A stretch of DNA of 64,000 bases from Dehalococcoidia bacterium UBA5748 (lineage in GTDB: Bacteria > Chloroflexota > Dehalococcoidia > Dehalococcoidales > UBA5627), in assembly GCA_002419135.1 (NCBI GenBank), contig DIFM01000041.1, positions 62,001-126,000 on the forward strand, in the 5' to 3' direction. Each line of letters starts with the position of its first letter. Position 1 is the first letter of the stretch. Below the pieces are notes generated by a model, which searched no databases, was not told where the DNA came from, and worked only from the letters and a program-made list of their open reading frames with translations. Positions 1 through 7,749 of this stretch are shown here, in pieces. Made by a program: the position numbers and the translations under genes.

Positions 1-835
1 GGTTGCCATTGACGTTAAATATAAGGACGTTGAAGCTATGGAGGATGGGAGTATTGATGTCTGCCTGTTCAATGGTGCGATCCGCAGCTCTGAACAGGAG
101 CACATTGCAAAGCTTTTGAGGGCAAAATCAAAGGTTATGATAGCTTACGGAGCCTGTGCTTATCAGGGAGGTATTCCGGGTCTGGCCAATATGTATAACA
201 GGGAAATGATAATGGAGAGAGCATATCTGGAGACACCTTCTACTGAGAACCCCGATAAAGTTCTACCCCAGACGAGCTATCAGGCTCCGGAAGGAGAGCT
301 TACTTTACCATTGCTTTTTGATACGGTTAAAACACTGGCACAGACAGTAAAGGTTGAATATATAATTCCCGGTTGTCCACCCGAAGCGCAAACAACATGG
401 ATGGCTCTTGAAGCATTGATAACCGGTCAAATGCCTCCTGTGGGAACGGTTATTACCGGTAACGCTAAGGCTGTTTGTAACGAGTGCCCGCGTAAGCGTG
501 ATGTTAAGAAAGTAAAGAAATTTTATAGGACCTATGAAATTGATCCGGACCCCGAGATATGTCTTTTAGAACAGGGACTTCCGTGTGCCGGAATTGCTAC
601 TAAGGGCGGCTGCGACGCCAGATGCCCCAAAGCAGGGATGCCCTGTACCGGTTGTTATGGCCCGGTGGATGGTGTAATTGACCAGGGGGCGCATTTTATG
701 AATGCTATAGCTTCTGTTATCGATTCAAATGACCCGAATGAAATCGGAAAAATCATTGCAGATATCAGAGATCCTGCCGGTACATTCTATCGCTACAGTT
801 TACCTGATTCCATATTAAGGAGGGCCAGAGTTTAA
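1..835 (+). CDS. mvhG: [NiFe] hydrogenase small subunit, Mvh/Vhu type (5' partial)
   Basis: Small, FeS-carrying subunit of a cytoplasmic group 3c-like [NiFe] hydrogenase; it passes electrons from the NiFe site towards a heterodisulfide-reductase-like or ferredoxin partner. The frame is open to the window edge (first full codon at base 2), and the residues before the first Met also read like the family, so the true start with the CWGCH-type cluster motif lies outside. Visible signatures are GACAYQGGIPGLAN, PGCPPE and a C-terminal run of Cys residues ending in TGCYGP. The stop overlaps the next ATG by one base (TAATG). No mvhD or hdr gene is visible, so the electron partner is unknown. Group assignment is by motif recall. 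Confidence 0.9.
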   Translation, partial: VAIDVKYKDVEAMEDGSIDVCLFNGAIRSSEQEHIAKLLRAKSKVMIAYGACAYQGGIPGLANMYNREMIMERAYLETPSTENPDKVLPQTSYQAPEGELTLPLLFDTVKTLAQTVKVEYIIPGCPPEAQTTWMALEALITGQMPPVGTVITGNAKAVCNECPRKRDVKKVKKFYRTYEIDPDPEICLLEQGLPCAGIATKGGCDARCPKAGMPCTGCYGPVDGVIDQGAHFMNAIASVIDSNDPNEIGKIIADIRDPAGTFYRYSLPDSILRRARV

Positions 836-2292
836 TGAGAAAGATTAGTATAGACCCGATTACAAGGCTTGAAGGGCATGGAAAAATCGAGATATTCCTT
901 AATGATGAGGGAACGGTAGAGAACAGCTATTTTCAGGTACCTGAACTGCGTGGCTTTGAAAAGTTTTCGGAAGGAAGATTAGCTGAAGATATGCCTCAAA
1001 TTACACAGAGGGTTTGCGGCGTATGCCCGGAGGCGCATCATCTGGCATCGACCAAAACGCTGGATGCACTTTTCCATGTAACCCCGACCAGCACTGCCAG
1101 GAAACTGCGAGAACTGTTATACAATGCATTTTATGTAACCGACCATACTACACACTTTTATATCCTGGGAGGTCCTGATTTTGTTATGGGTCCGGATGCG
1201 CCGGTCGCAGAACGCAATATTATCGGCGTTATCGGTAAGGTGGGGCTGGAACTGGGTGGCGCGGTCATCAATACCAGAAAAAAATGCCATCACTTAATCC
1301 AGGAGTTGGGTGGTAAGGCGGTACATCCGGTTTTTGGGTTACCGGGAGGTGTCAGCAGGGGCATAAACGAAGAGGAACGAAAGGAATTTGAACAAATTGC
1401 CAGGGATTCTCTTGAGTTTGCCAAGCTTTCCTTGAAAGTATTCGATGATATAGTTTTGGCTAATAAAGAATATGTCGATATGATTGTCAGCGATGCCTAT
1501 ACTCATAGGACCTACTCTATGGGACTGGTGGATGAGAATAATAAAGTAAATTACTATGATGGAAAGATAAGAGTTGTTGATCCGGATGGAAAAGAATTTG
1601 CTAAATTCGAGCCTAAAGATTACCTTGAGCATATAGCCGAACATGTCGAACCTTGGAGCTATATTAAGTTCCCGTATCTGAAGAAGGTCGGATGGAAAGG
1701 TTTCGTGGACGGAAAAGACAGCGGTGTATTCCGTGTTGCTCCGATGGCTCGTCTTAACGCTTCGGATGGTATGGCAACGCCGGTGGCACAGGAAGCATAC
1801 GAAAAGATGTATGATACGCTTGGCGGGAAACCGGTGCATCATACTCTTGCTATTCATTGGGCAAGACTTGTTGAAATGGTACAGGCTGCCGAAACAATGA
1901 TTGCTCTGTGTACCGATCCTGAGATTACCGGCGATGATTTAAGAAATATTCCTACGGCTACTCCTGATGAGGGAGTTGGGATAATCGAAGCTCCCAGGGG
2001 CACTTTAATTCATCATTACCAAACAGATGAAAAGGGCATAATTAAGAAGGCTAATTTAATTGTAGCAACAGTTAATAATGGAGCAGCGGTTAATATGTCC
2101 ATTAATAAAGCAGCCAGGGCTCTCATCCAACCGGATAAAGAAATAACGGAAGGATTGCTCAACCGTATCGAGATGGCATGGAGACCGTATGACTTATGTC
2201 TGGCTTGTGCCAGCCATAATTTACCGGGGCATCCGGCAATGCCGATGTATGTTTATAATAAAAATAAACAAATAGTAAAAAGTTGGGAATAG
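835..2292 (+). CDS. mvhA: [NiFe] hydrogenase large subunit, Mvh/Vhu type
   Basis: Catalytic subunit carrying the Ni-Fe site. The N-terminal ITRLEGHGKIEIF is the classic large-subunit opening. The first metal motif RVCGVCPEAHH gives C61 and C64; the C-terminal motif DLCLACASH gives C455 and C458. Twenty-four residues follow H461, a tail of the size that a maturation endopeptidase removes, and such a peptidase is encoded next. A Shine-Dalgarno AAGGAGG lies about 12 bases before the ATG. It is translationally coupled to the small subunit. At 485 residues it is full length. The close link to MvhG supports a group 3c-like, non-F420 enzyme. Confidence 0.93.
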   Translation: MRKISIDPITRLEGHGKIEIFLNDEGTVENSYFQVPELRGFEKFSEGRLAEDMPQITQRVCGVCPEAHHLASTKTLDALFHVTPTSTARKLRELLYNAFYVTDHTTHFYILGGPDFVMGPDAPVAERNIIGVIGKVGLELGGAVINTRKKCHHLIQELGGKAVHPVFGLPGGVSRGINEEERKEFEQIARDSLEFAKLSLKVFDDIVLANKEYVDMIVSDAYTHRTYSMGLVDENNKVNYYDGKIRVVDPDGKEFAKFEPKDYLEHIAEHVEPWSYIKFPYLKKVGWKGFVDGKDSGVFRVAPMARLNASDGMATPVAQEAYEKMYDTLGGKPVHHTLAIHWARLVEMVQAAETMIALCTDPEITGDDLRNIPTATPDEGVGIIEAPRGTLIHHYQTDEKGIIKKANLIVATVNNGAAVNMSINKAARALIQPDKEITEGLLNRIEMAWRPYDLCLACASHNLPGHPAMPMYVYNKNKQIVKSWE

Positions 2293-2305
2293 ATTACATA
2301 ACATT

Positions 2306-2767
2306 TTGAAAACGCTTATTTTAGGATTGGGTAATCCATATCTCTGCGATGACAGCGCCGGCTTGAAGGTAGTCAAGCAGCTAGAAAAGAGGTTATCCAA
2401 TCCCGATGTTTCTTTAAATGAGACCAGCCTGGCAGGTATTAATCTACTTGATTACCTGGTAGGCTACGACAAGGCTATCATTATCGATGCTATCACATCA
2501 CCGAATGGTAAACCGGGTAGTATTTATCGCTTGACTCCCGAGGAATTCGATACTACTTGTCATACTACTTCCAGCCATGACATCGGTGTCATTGCCGCCA
2601 TTGAGCTTGGCAGGAGGTTGGAGTTATCGATGCCGAAAACAATAGAGATTATCGGTATAGAGGCACTTGACGTCAGCACTCTTACAGAGGAATGTTCCCC
2701 TGAGGTGGAGGCTGCAATTCCAATGGCAGCGGATATGATAGTAGAGGAAGTAAATGTAACGCCTTGA
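2306..2767 (+). CDS. Hydrogenase maturation protease (HyaD/HycI family)
   Basis: Ni-dependent endopeptidase that trims the C-terminal tail of the large subunit after nickel insertion. The chain opens with the family pattern GLGNPYLCDD and has the central SSHDIGV segment with the conserved His. At 153 residues it has the usual length. The start is a TTG 13 bases after mvhA with no clear Shine-Dalgarno; it was chosen because the family normally begins one or two residues before the GxGN motif. Its natural substrate is the adjacent large subunit; whether it also processes the second hydrogenase at 10820 cannot be told. Confidence 0.88.
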   Translation: MKTLILGLGNPYLCDDSAGLKVVKQLEKRLSNPDVSLNETSLAGINLLDYLVGYDKAIIIDAITSPNGKPGSIYRLTPEEFDTTCHTTSSHDIGVIAAIELGRRLELSMPKTIEIIGIEALDVSTLTEECSPEVEAAIPMAADMIVEEVNVTP

Positions 2768-2799
2768 GTTTTTTCTTTCATAATTAACTGTAAATATAA

Positions 2800-2828
2800 T
2801 AGACATTATGGTGTCCGCATAGTATAAT
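2800..2828 (+). promoter_or_regulatory. Candidate sigma-70 promoter of the sigma-54-like gene
   Basis: TAGACA at 2800-2805 and a perfect TATAAT at 2823-2828 are separated by 17 bases. The predicted transcript start falls within a few bases of the ATG at 2838, which would make the message nearly leaderless. It separates the regulator from the hydrogenase operon upstream. Confidence 0.5.
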
Positions 2829-2837
2829 AAATATACA

Positions 2838-3914
2838 ATGTGTATTTTATCGCAAAGCAACACACTTCAGATTAATCAGAGCACAGGCCAATACCTCAGA
2901 ATTGAGCAATCGAACCTGTTGTCTATGCCATTGTCAGAACTTAATTCATTTATCAGAGAAATTGAAAACAGCGAGTTGTTTGTTAAATATTTTAGGGAAA
3001 ACAAAATTGTCCGCTATCAGAGATTTGATAATTCAGATACATATATAAGCCATTTAAAATTTGATGAATCGGCTCTTGTTGATAATCAGCCTCCTGAAAT
3101 AGATTCATTGCTGGAAAACAATCAAAACACGATTGAATACATTCGTAAAATCGGTCCGGATAATTTTAAGAAATTTTTCATGGTACCGGAGGAAGGTCAA
3201 TCCGAAGATGAAATTGCATTTGCCTGTGGCATACCTATAGCGTATGTTAAGGATATCAATAATCTGGTAAATGATATGGCGGTACTGGATGAGTTCCATT
3301 CTACATCCTCTCTTAACATTAATGATGTCAATTATACTAAAGTCGCCGCTATTGATAGAGAAGGAGACGGATTCAGGGTAAGCTATTATTTAAACTCTCT
3401 GGCAAGAGGGCGGTATCTGATAAATTATGAAATGCTTGAAGAGCATATAGTCCGGAAGTGCGTCAATGACGATGAAATAAAAAAAATAAGAGCCCTTCTT
3501 AAAAAGCTGGAGATGATAAATGTCTGTAAACAGACATTGCATATCATTTTAATTAATTTAATCCACAAACAATGGGCTTTTATTGATTCGGGGAATTTCA
3601 AGGATTTATTGCCGCTTAGTCAAAAAGAATTGGCTTTTCAACTGGGAATCAATCCGGCTACCTTAAGCCGTGCCATTAAGTTGAGAACAATAGATATTCC
3701 TTGTGGGCGGGAGATAACTCTAAAAAGTCTGTTTCCGAATCCAAGAAAATTCCGGATGGCGGTCCTGAAAAAGGTTTTACAGTCAGAAAATAATCTTATA
3801 TCAGATAGAGTAATACAATCTAAACTATCCGGAAAATATGGAGTAAACATCTCAAGGCGTACAGTTGCAAATATGAGGAGGGAATTGAAAATACCTGCCG
3901 GGGGAGCTAGATAA
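2838..3914 (+). CDS. Divergent sigma-54 (RpoN)-like factor
   Basis: Probable RNA polymerase sigma-54 factor relative. The C-terminus VNISRRTVANMRRELKIP matches the RpoN box (ARRTVAKYRE followed by LxIP), which reads the -24 element. Upstream, PATLSRAIKLRTIDIPCGRE followed by ITLKSLF resembles the sigma-54 core segment around STVSRAT...TPRG...LKYFF. The first 45 residues are Gln/Leu rich like activator-interacting region I. It has 358 residues against about 430-500 for usual RpoN, and identity is low. It lies directly before the sensory kinase and NtrC-type activator, stopping one base before the kinase ATG. It may be a hydrogenase-dedicated sigma factor; that is inference. The start has little room for a leader. 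Confidence 0.75.
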   Translation: MCILSQSNTLQINQSTGQYLRIEQSNLLSMPLSELNSFIREIENSELFVKYFRENKIVRYQRFDNSDTYISHLKFDESALVDNQPPEIDSLLENNQNTIEYIRKIGPDNFKKFFMVPEEGQSEDEIAFACGIPIAYVKDINNLVNDMAVLDEFHSTSSLNINDVNYTKVAAIDREGDGFRVSYYLNSLARGRYLINYEMLEEHIVRKCVNDDEIKKIRALLKKLEMINVCKQTLHIILINLIHKQWAFIDSGNFKDLLPLSQKELAFQLGINPATLSRAIKLRTIDIPCGREITLKSLFPNPRKFRMAVLKKVLQSENNLISDRVIQSKLSGKYGVNISRRTVANMRRELKIPAGGAR

Positions 3915-5864
3915 ATGAGTATCATTTATACTGAAAAAGATAAATGTAAAAGTTGTTACGCGTGTATACGCAGTTGTCCTGTTAAAGCTATTAAAGTCGA
4001 AGATCGACTGGCACAGGTAATACGAGAGCGTTGTATAGTTTGCGGAAACTGTTTGGAAGTATGCGTTACCGGTGCAAAGAAAGTTGAGAGCGATACCAGC
4101 CTCGTGTGGCAATTACTTAGCAAAAGGGATAATTATTTAGTTGCGGTAGTTTCCTCATCTTTCCCGGCTGCCATGCCCGAAGTAGAACCGGGTAGTTTTG
4201 TTTCTGCATTGAAAAAATTGGGCTTTAATGAAGTTATGGAAGATTCCGTTGGCGCAGAGTTAATAGGCAAGGAATACAGACGTTTGTTAACTAATCAGAC
4301 CGGTAAACCGGTCATATCATCAAACTGCCCGGCGGTAGTAAATTATATAGAAAAATATTATCCCAAGTTAATTGGCTATATGGCTCATATCGTATCGCCG
4401 ACTATAGCAACCGGCAGGTTGATTAAAAACCATTATAACAGGGCAGCAAAAGTTGTTTTTATCGGTCCTTGTGTTGCAAAAAAAGATGAGGCGCGTAAAC
4501 CCGGTAACCGTGGCGTGATAGACGCCGTTTTGACATTTGCCGAGCTCAAAGAAATGTTTACGGCGAAAAAGATAATCCCCGAAAAAGAGCCCCCATCAAG
4601 TTTTAGCGGGCCGACTCCCGACTTAGGCAGACTGATGTCTATTTCCGGAGGGTTGGCAAAGATTGCCGGGCTGTCAGATGATATCCTGAAAAACGAGGTG
4701 ATCGGTGCTAACGGAAGGGAAGCGGTATCAAAAATATTAAAAGAGTTTGCCCATGGCGAGATTAATGCAAAGCTGATAAATCTCTATTTTTGCCACGGAT
4801 GTGTTGGCGGTCCGGTAATCGATAATGATTTGAGTATCTACAGACGCGAGGAACTTGTTGCTCGCTACGCATTAAAAGAATCTCATCCGGAACGGACGAA
4901 AAGCGATCTTGAGAAGTATGCTGATATCCAATTAAGCCGGCAATTTGTAACTCAGAATGTAATACTTGCCTCACCGGGTGATGAGGAAATTGAGAAAGTA
5001 CTGCAAAAGATGAATAGGAGTAATCCTGAGGAACAGTTTAATTGCGGTGCCTGTGGTTACAGCTCGTGTCGTGAACTGGCTATGGCTGTTTGTGAAGGAT
5101 TAGCAGAAATTGAAATGTGCTGGCCATATTTGCATAAACATATGCAGGAAACGCAGGATGGATTGATACAGGCAGAAAAGATGACTTCTCTCGGGCAGCT
5201 TGCTGCTTCGGTTGCGCACGAAATCAACAATCCCTTGTCAGGTGTTCTTATATATACGCAGCTTATGTCCAAGAAGTTAAAGGATAAGAATTATAGCACA
5301 GACGTTGCCCTGGACTATTTATCAAAAATGGAAACGGAACTCAATCGAAGTACCAAGCTGGTCAGAAGTTTGCTCGATTTTTCAAGACAAACGGTTCCTG
5401 AGTTTTGGGAAGTGGACGTCAATGAGATAGTCGAAAGAAGTTATGACCTTGGTATACATTCGGCGGAAATGCAAAATGTGGAAGTATTAAAGCACCTTTC
5501 GCCGAATTTGCCTAAAATAGTGGCTGATTTCGGACAGATTCAGCAGGTTTGTACCAACCTTATAATGAATGCCATACAGGCAATGCCCGGCGGGGGAGTT
5601 TTAACGATACGTACATTACCGCTGGATGAACAGGTACTGATAGAGGTAAGCGATACCGGAGTAGGAATATCACAGGAGAATATGAAAAAGCTTTTTACTC
5701 CTTTTTTCACCACAAAAAAAGAACAAAAAGGGGTGGGGCTGGGATTGGCAATATCTTACGGCATTGTCCAGCGTCATCATGGAAGAATAGATATAAAAAC
5801 CAAAGAAGGAGAAGGCACAACGTTCAAGGTCTACCTGCCTGTCGTACATGAAGAAGAAGATTAA
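3915..5864 (+). CDS. Sensory [FeFe]-hydrogenase-domain histidine kinase
   Basis: Likely H2- or redox-sensing kinase, soluble (no membrane segment). Residues 1-60 form a two-cluster ferredoxin (CKSCYACIRSCP, CIVCGNCLEVC). Residues 75-350 are the Fe-only hydrogenase core with reduced H-cluster motifs SSNCPAV, IGPCVAKKDE and FCHGCVGGP; the last has CxxC rather than the CxxxC of catalytic enzymes, as in sensory HydS types. A further Fe-S segment follows near residues 375-405 (CGACGYSSC, then two later Cys). The transmitter starts near residue 420 with SVAHEINNP (phosphoacceptor H435) and ends with an ATPase domain (DTGVGIS, GLGLAIS). It overlaps the response regulator by 17 bases. Sensory function is inferred from the fusion. 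Confidence 0.88.
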   Translation: MSIIYTEKDKCKSCYACIRSCPVKAIKVEDRLAQVIRERCIVCGNCLEVCVTGAKKVESDTSLVWQLLSKRDNYLVAVVSSSFPAAMPEVEPGSFVSALKKLGFNEVMEDSVGAELIGKEYRRLLTNQTGKPVISSNCPAVVNYIEKYYPKLIGYMAHIVSPTIATGRLIKNHYNRAAKVVFIGPCVAKKDEARKPGNRGVIDAVLTFAELKEMFTAKKIIPEKEPPSSFSGPTPDLGRLMSISGGLAKIAGLSDDILKNEVIGANGREAVSKILKEFAHGEINAKLINLYFCHGCVGGPVIDNDLSIYRREELVARYALKESHPERTKSDLEKYADIQLSRQFVTQNVILASPGDEEIEKVLQKMNRSNPEEQFNCGACGYSSCRELAMAVCEGLAEIEMCWPYLHKHMQETQDGLIQAEKMTSLGQLAASVAHEINNPLSGVLIYTQLMSKKLKDKNYSTDVALDYLSKMETELNRSTKLVRSLLDFSRQTVPEFWEVDVNEIVERSYDLGIHSAEMQNVEVLKHLSPNLPKIVADFGQIQQVCTNLIMNAIQAMPGGGVLTIRTLPLDEQVLIEVSDTGVGISQENMKKLFTPFFTTKKEQKGVGLGLAISYGIVQRHHGRIDIKTKEGEGTTFKVYLPVVHEEED

Positions 5865-7197
5865 AATATTAATTGTAGATGATGAAGACGTAATCCGTGA
5901 TTCGTTTTATGAATGGTTAACGGAGTTAGGTTATGATGTTCTGCTGGCTGAGAACGGTATTAGCGCTTTAAGTGTTATCAATGAGAAAAAACCTGATATT
6001 GCTTTTATTGATTTGGTTCTGCCCGGAATGGACGGGATAGAGGTTTTGAGAAAAATCAGGGAAACAGGACAAGGTACCGGTTGCGTAATTATGACTGCGT
6101 ACGGAGGTATATCCACTGCTATAACCTCAATGAAGGAAGGTGCTTTCGATTATATTGAAAAGCCTTTTTGCCCCGGTAAAGTGGAACTTTTAATTGAAAA
6201 GATGATAGAACATCAAACAATAAAAAAAGAGAATTTGTTGTTGCACCAAAAGCTTGATGAACGCTTTAATTTTGAGAACATTATTTACAAAAGTACCAAA
6301 ATGCAAAGAATAGTTGAACTGGTTAAGGCTGTCGCTAAAAGCAATGCTACGGTGCTTATAACCGGAGAAAGCGGCACCGGAAAAGAATTGATTGCCAGGG
6401 CAATACATAGCTACAGCAATCGTTGTAGTAAACCATTTATTGCTATAAGTTGTGCCGCTCTGCCGGAGAATATTCTGGAGAGTGAATTGTTCGGACATGA
6501 AAGAGGTTCGTTTACCGGCGCCCATGCCCGCAGGAAGGGTAAATTTGAAATTTCCGATGGCGGAACCCTTTTTATGGATGAAATCGGAGACATGAGCACC
6601 AATATACAGATTCACTTATTGAGAGTGTTAGAAGAAAAAGAGTTTACACGGGTAGGCGGTAACGAAGTCGTTAAAGTGGATGTGAGATTGATATCAGCCA
6701 CCAACAAAGATATGAAGCAGGAAGTCTTGAATGGTAATTTCAGGGAAGACTTATACTATCGGTTGAATGTGGTTAATATTGAATTGCCTCCCTTGCGTGA
6801 CAGAAAAGAGGACATCCCGTTGCTGGCGGAGCATTTTTTAACTAAGTTTGCCGAAGAGAATAAAAAAGACATCAAAGACTTAAGCCCGGATGCCATTAAT
6901 GATTTATTGAAATATGATTGGCCCGGTAATGTCAGAGAGCTTGAAAACGTGATAGAGCGGGCGGTAATTCTGTCAGAAGAAAGTTTGCTAAATACAAAAG
7001 ACCTGTTTTTAGAAGAGAACGGTGTACTTGTAGGGGAAAAAACATTAACCAGTATAACGGAAATTGAGAAAAAGCATATTGTTAATGTTTTGGAAGAATG
7101 CGGTGGGAATTGTACTAAATCGGCTCGTATTTTAGGAATATCACGTATGACGCTGTATAATAAAATCCGGTCATATGGCATTGAAGTAAAAAAATAA
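5848..7197 (+). CDS. NtrC-family sigma-54-dependent response regulator
   Basis: Transcription activator partner of the overlapping kinase. The receiver has the DDED acid pocket, phosphoacceptor D55 in AFIDLVLPG, and the K of EKPF. The AAA+ domain has Walker A GESGTGKE, the sigma-54 contact loop GSFTGA (a common variant of GAFTGA) and Walker B LFMDEIGD. The C-terminus carries a Fis-type helix-turn-helix (NCTKSARILGISRMTLYNKI). At 449 residues it is a standard NtrC-type protein. GSFTGA implies that it works with a sigma-54 factor, and a divergent one is encoded two genes upstream. The nearest matching promoter is just downstream at 7218-7234. Confidence 0.95.
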   Translation: MKKKIKILIVDDEDVIRDSFYEWLTELGYDVLLAENGISALSVINEKKPDIAFIDLVLPGMDGIEVLRKIRETGQGTGCVIMTAYGGISTAITSMKEGAFDYIEKPFCPGKVELLIEKMIEHQTIKKENLLLHQKLDERFNFENIIYKSTKMQRIVELVKAVAKSNATVLITGESGTGKELIARAIHSYSNRCSKPFIAISCAALPENILESELFGHERGSFTGAHARRKGKFEISDGGTLFMDEIGDMSTNIQIHLLRVLEEKEFTRVGGNEVVKVDVRLISATNKDMKQEVLNGNFREDLYYRLNVVNIELPPLRDRKEDIPLLAEHFLTKFAEENKKDIKDLSPDAINDLLKYDWPGNVRELENVIERAVILSEESLLNTKDLFLEENGVLVGEKTLTSITEIEKKHIVNVLEECGGNCTKSARILGISRMTLYNKIRSYGIEVKK

Positions 7198-7217
7198 TTT
7201 TATTCAAAATATATTGG

Positions 7218-7234
7218 TTGGCATAATAATTGCA
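7218..7234 (+). promoter_or_regulatory. Sigma-54 -24/-12 promoter
   Basis: TTGGCATAATAATTGCA fits the 17-base consensus YTGGCACGNNNNTTGCW at 15 positions, including the invariant GG and GC with correct spacing. The expected transcript start is near 7245, leaving a leader of about 35 bases with GGGAGG before the ATG at 7281. It lies 20 bases after the NtrC-type gene, so it probably drives the Cys-rich protein and perhaps the second hydrogenase operon. Confidence 0.85.
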
Positions 7235-7280
7235 CCAATATTTAAATAGGGAATAATATATATTATATTGGGAGGGCATT

Positions 7281-7691
7281 ATGAAATCATTCGATCTTAT
7301 TTCTATTAACCCTAGGGATGTTCCTGAACATTTGAAAATAGGGCAGGAAAAATACGAGAATGGTAATTACGAGGAAGCTGTAAATGAATTCAGTTCCATA
7401 TTGAATGTAGCGCCCAGCAATATCGATGCCAGGATATGGCTTAGGAAAGCGCAGGTTTCTCTGGATAAAGAAAAAGGGCTCCTTTCTGAAAAAGTAGCAA
7501 ATCCCAAAATTAAGGAATTAAAAGAACGTCCCGGTGCGCAAAGATATTGCCTGTATTGTGTTAAAGGGGATGTTTCAAACAGGGTATGCAGTCGTCTTTT
7601 TCAGTGTAAGACTTGTGAATTCGGGCAGAATATGCAGAATTTACAAAAAGCAAAACTGGCTGCCAAAAAAGAAGCGGTTGTAAAAGAATAA
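7281..7691 (+). CDS. Small TPR and cysteine-motif protein, unknown function
   Basis: A 136-residue soluble protein. Residues 17-50 (QEKYENGNYEEAVNEFSSIL and following) look like one tetratricopeptide repeat. The C-terminal half has five Cys, C90, C93, C103, C109 and C112, in YCLYCVKG and FQCKTCEFGQ, a plausible metal or FeS site; similar C..C.....CEFDQ motifs occur in bacterial redox-linked regulators as far as I recall. A strong GGGAGG ribosome site precedes the ATG. It is the first gene behind the sigma-54 promoter and precedes the receiver-fused hydrogenase gene. A role in hydrogenase control or assembly is only inferred. Confidence 0.75.
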   Translation: MKSFDLISINPRDVPEHLKIGQEKYENGNYEEAVNEFSSILNVAPSNIDARIWLRKAQVSLDKEKGLLSEKVANPKIKELKERPGAQRYCLYCVKGDVSNRVCSRLFQCKTCEFGQNMQNLQKAKLAAKKEAVVKE

Positions 7692-7749
7692 TTTTTAGTA
7701 TAAATACCGGATAAACAATTTATGTAAATAAATATTAGGGATGTGTAAT

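Noticed and set aside
1339..1857. A 172-residue minus-strand ORF inside mvhA
   Set aside because: Shadow of a clearly conserved gene on the other strand, with no family features.
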